Part shown: in pieces, positions 30,185 to 30,518 of the stretch
Layout: every line of letters starts with the position of its first letter
How positions within the stretch are numbered: the stretch's first letter is position 1
Virus record (IMG/VR): IMGVR_UViG_3300030430_005180
Span: 1 to 30,518 of that record
DNA length: 30,518 nucleotides
Reading direction: 5' to 3' (one strand)
Source of the DNA: a virus
Program-made: the position numbers and the translations under genes
Notes under the pieces: model-generated
Databases searched by the model: none
What the model saw: the letters and a program-made list of their open reading frames with translations, nothing else
What the model was told of the DNA's origin: nothing

Positions 30185-30518
30185 TGCCTGACCTTATGAT
30201 ACACTTTCGCATCAGATTTGTCTAGGAAAATCCAATCGTTCTGCTCGTTCAGTAACCTACGTGGATCTCTGTTCGACTTATTAAAAAAATGCCTTGATTG
30301 AAAATTTGAACCCGTGCAATAATAGAAGTTCACTTCTCCATACCATCCAAATCTATTTCCTGCTTTCCCATATATTATTTGGTTGTATTCTTCTTTTTGC
30401 TTATCCTCCAAGCTGTTCCACCATTCATCACTTATGGTTGGAAAATATTCAGCGTTGTAGAGATTTACTATTTGATCATTGATGGTAATGTTTTCAATTT
30501 TTAAATATTTTTTTTCAT
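30181..30518 (-). CDS. Partial gene of unknown function (5' end outside window)
   Basis: The frame is open to the right edge of the window, so the true start is beyond it; an internal TTG at 30411 should not be taken as the start. About 112 residues are visible, including NAEYFPTISDEWWNSL, NRFGWYGEVNFYYCTG and DPRRLLNEQNDWIFLD. It is rich in aromatic and charged residues and has no recognisable motif. It overlaps the amidinotransferase start by 4 nt, so it is the upstream gene of the same minus-strand operon. It could be a small partner or a domain of a larger protein; the missing 5' part prevents more. Confidence 0.65.
   Translation of the reverse strand, partial: EKKYLKIENITINDQIVNLYNAEYFPTISDEWWNSLEDKQKEEYNQIIYGKAGNRFGWYGEVNFYYCTGSNFQSRHFFNKSNRDPRRLLNEQNDWIFLDKSDAKVYHKVRQ

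Noticed and set aside
30181-30411. A complete 76-residue gene starting at TTG
   Set aside because: The frame is open to the window edge with plausible coding sequence upstream, so it is a truncated larger gene.
1-30518. CRISPR array, tRNA gene, transposase or integrase
   Set aside because: No regularly spaced repeats, no cloverleaf-like segment in the short gaps, and no transposase or integrase motif in any translated frame.

Overview
The window looks like part of a marine T4-like myovirus genome. It carries a UvsW-type helicase, a gp61-type primase and a gp41-type DnaB-like helicase, an SprT-like metalloprotease, several small overlapping genes of the sort found around T4-like replication modules, and one probable virion protein. 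Genes are packed end to end with ATGA, TAATG and 8-26 nt overlaps; no gene-free stretch exceeds about 90 bases. Base composition is AT-rich, roughly 27-43% GC in the lines I counted through most of the window and about 45-50% in the last 4.5 kb. The AT-rich marine style suggests a phage of a low-GC marine bacterium (pelagimyophage or cyanomyophage relative), but the host cannot be read from this sequence.

Region 1 (1-12156) is a glycan and surface-modification island. Minus-strand genes encode two FkbM methyltransferases (one cut by the window edge), a capsule-synthesis-like transferase and an SGNH hydrolase. A GT61-type and a DxD glycosyltransferase follow. A plus-strand run then encodes a DxD glycosyltransferase, GDP-mannose 4,6-dehydratase, two capsule-like transferases, asparagine synthetase, a second copy of the DxD transferase, a fourth capsule-like transferase and a DUF115-like protein. 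Four capsule-like paralogs and two DxD-transferase paralogs point to expansion by duplication.

Region 2 (12142-21917) is the replication and recombination module, read rightward from a good sigma70-type promoter (TTGACA-N16-TATACT). It holds a 446-residue protein of unknown function coupled to UvsW, several small conserved-looking proteins, a 196-residue miniature DnaE-like protein that keeps the polymerase aspartates, a virion protein, primase and helicase.

Region 3 (21920-25626) is a tightly coupled five-gene cassette: a short GDPD-like protein, a sugar-phosphate nucleotidyltransferase, a RuBisCO-like protein (form IV type by its active-site substitutions), a glycosyltransferase-like protein and an FkbM methyltransferase. 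The RuBisCO-like gene is the most striking metabolic gene here.

Region 4 (25678-30518) is less AT-rich. It holds a second, larger DnaE-type polymerase core without a PHP domain, a radical SAM enzyme whose SPASM-like cysteines lie on the N-terminal side, and a facing minus-strand operon of an SGNH hydrolase, a glycine-amidinotransferase-like enzyme and a partial unknown gene.

A separate regulatory pattern runs through the window: a T4-late-promoter-like box ending in TAAATA lies exactly 6 nt before the ATG of at least five genes, with a variant before gmd. This spacing would give leaderless or nearly leaderless late mRNAs. The replication module instead starts from a sigma70-like promoter with a short leader.
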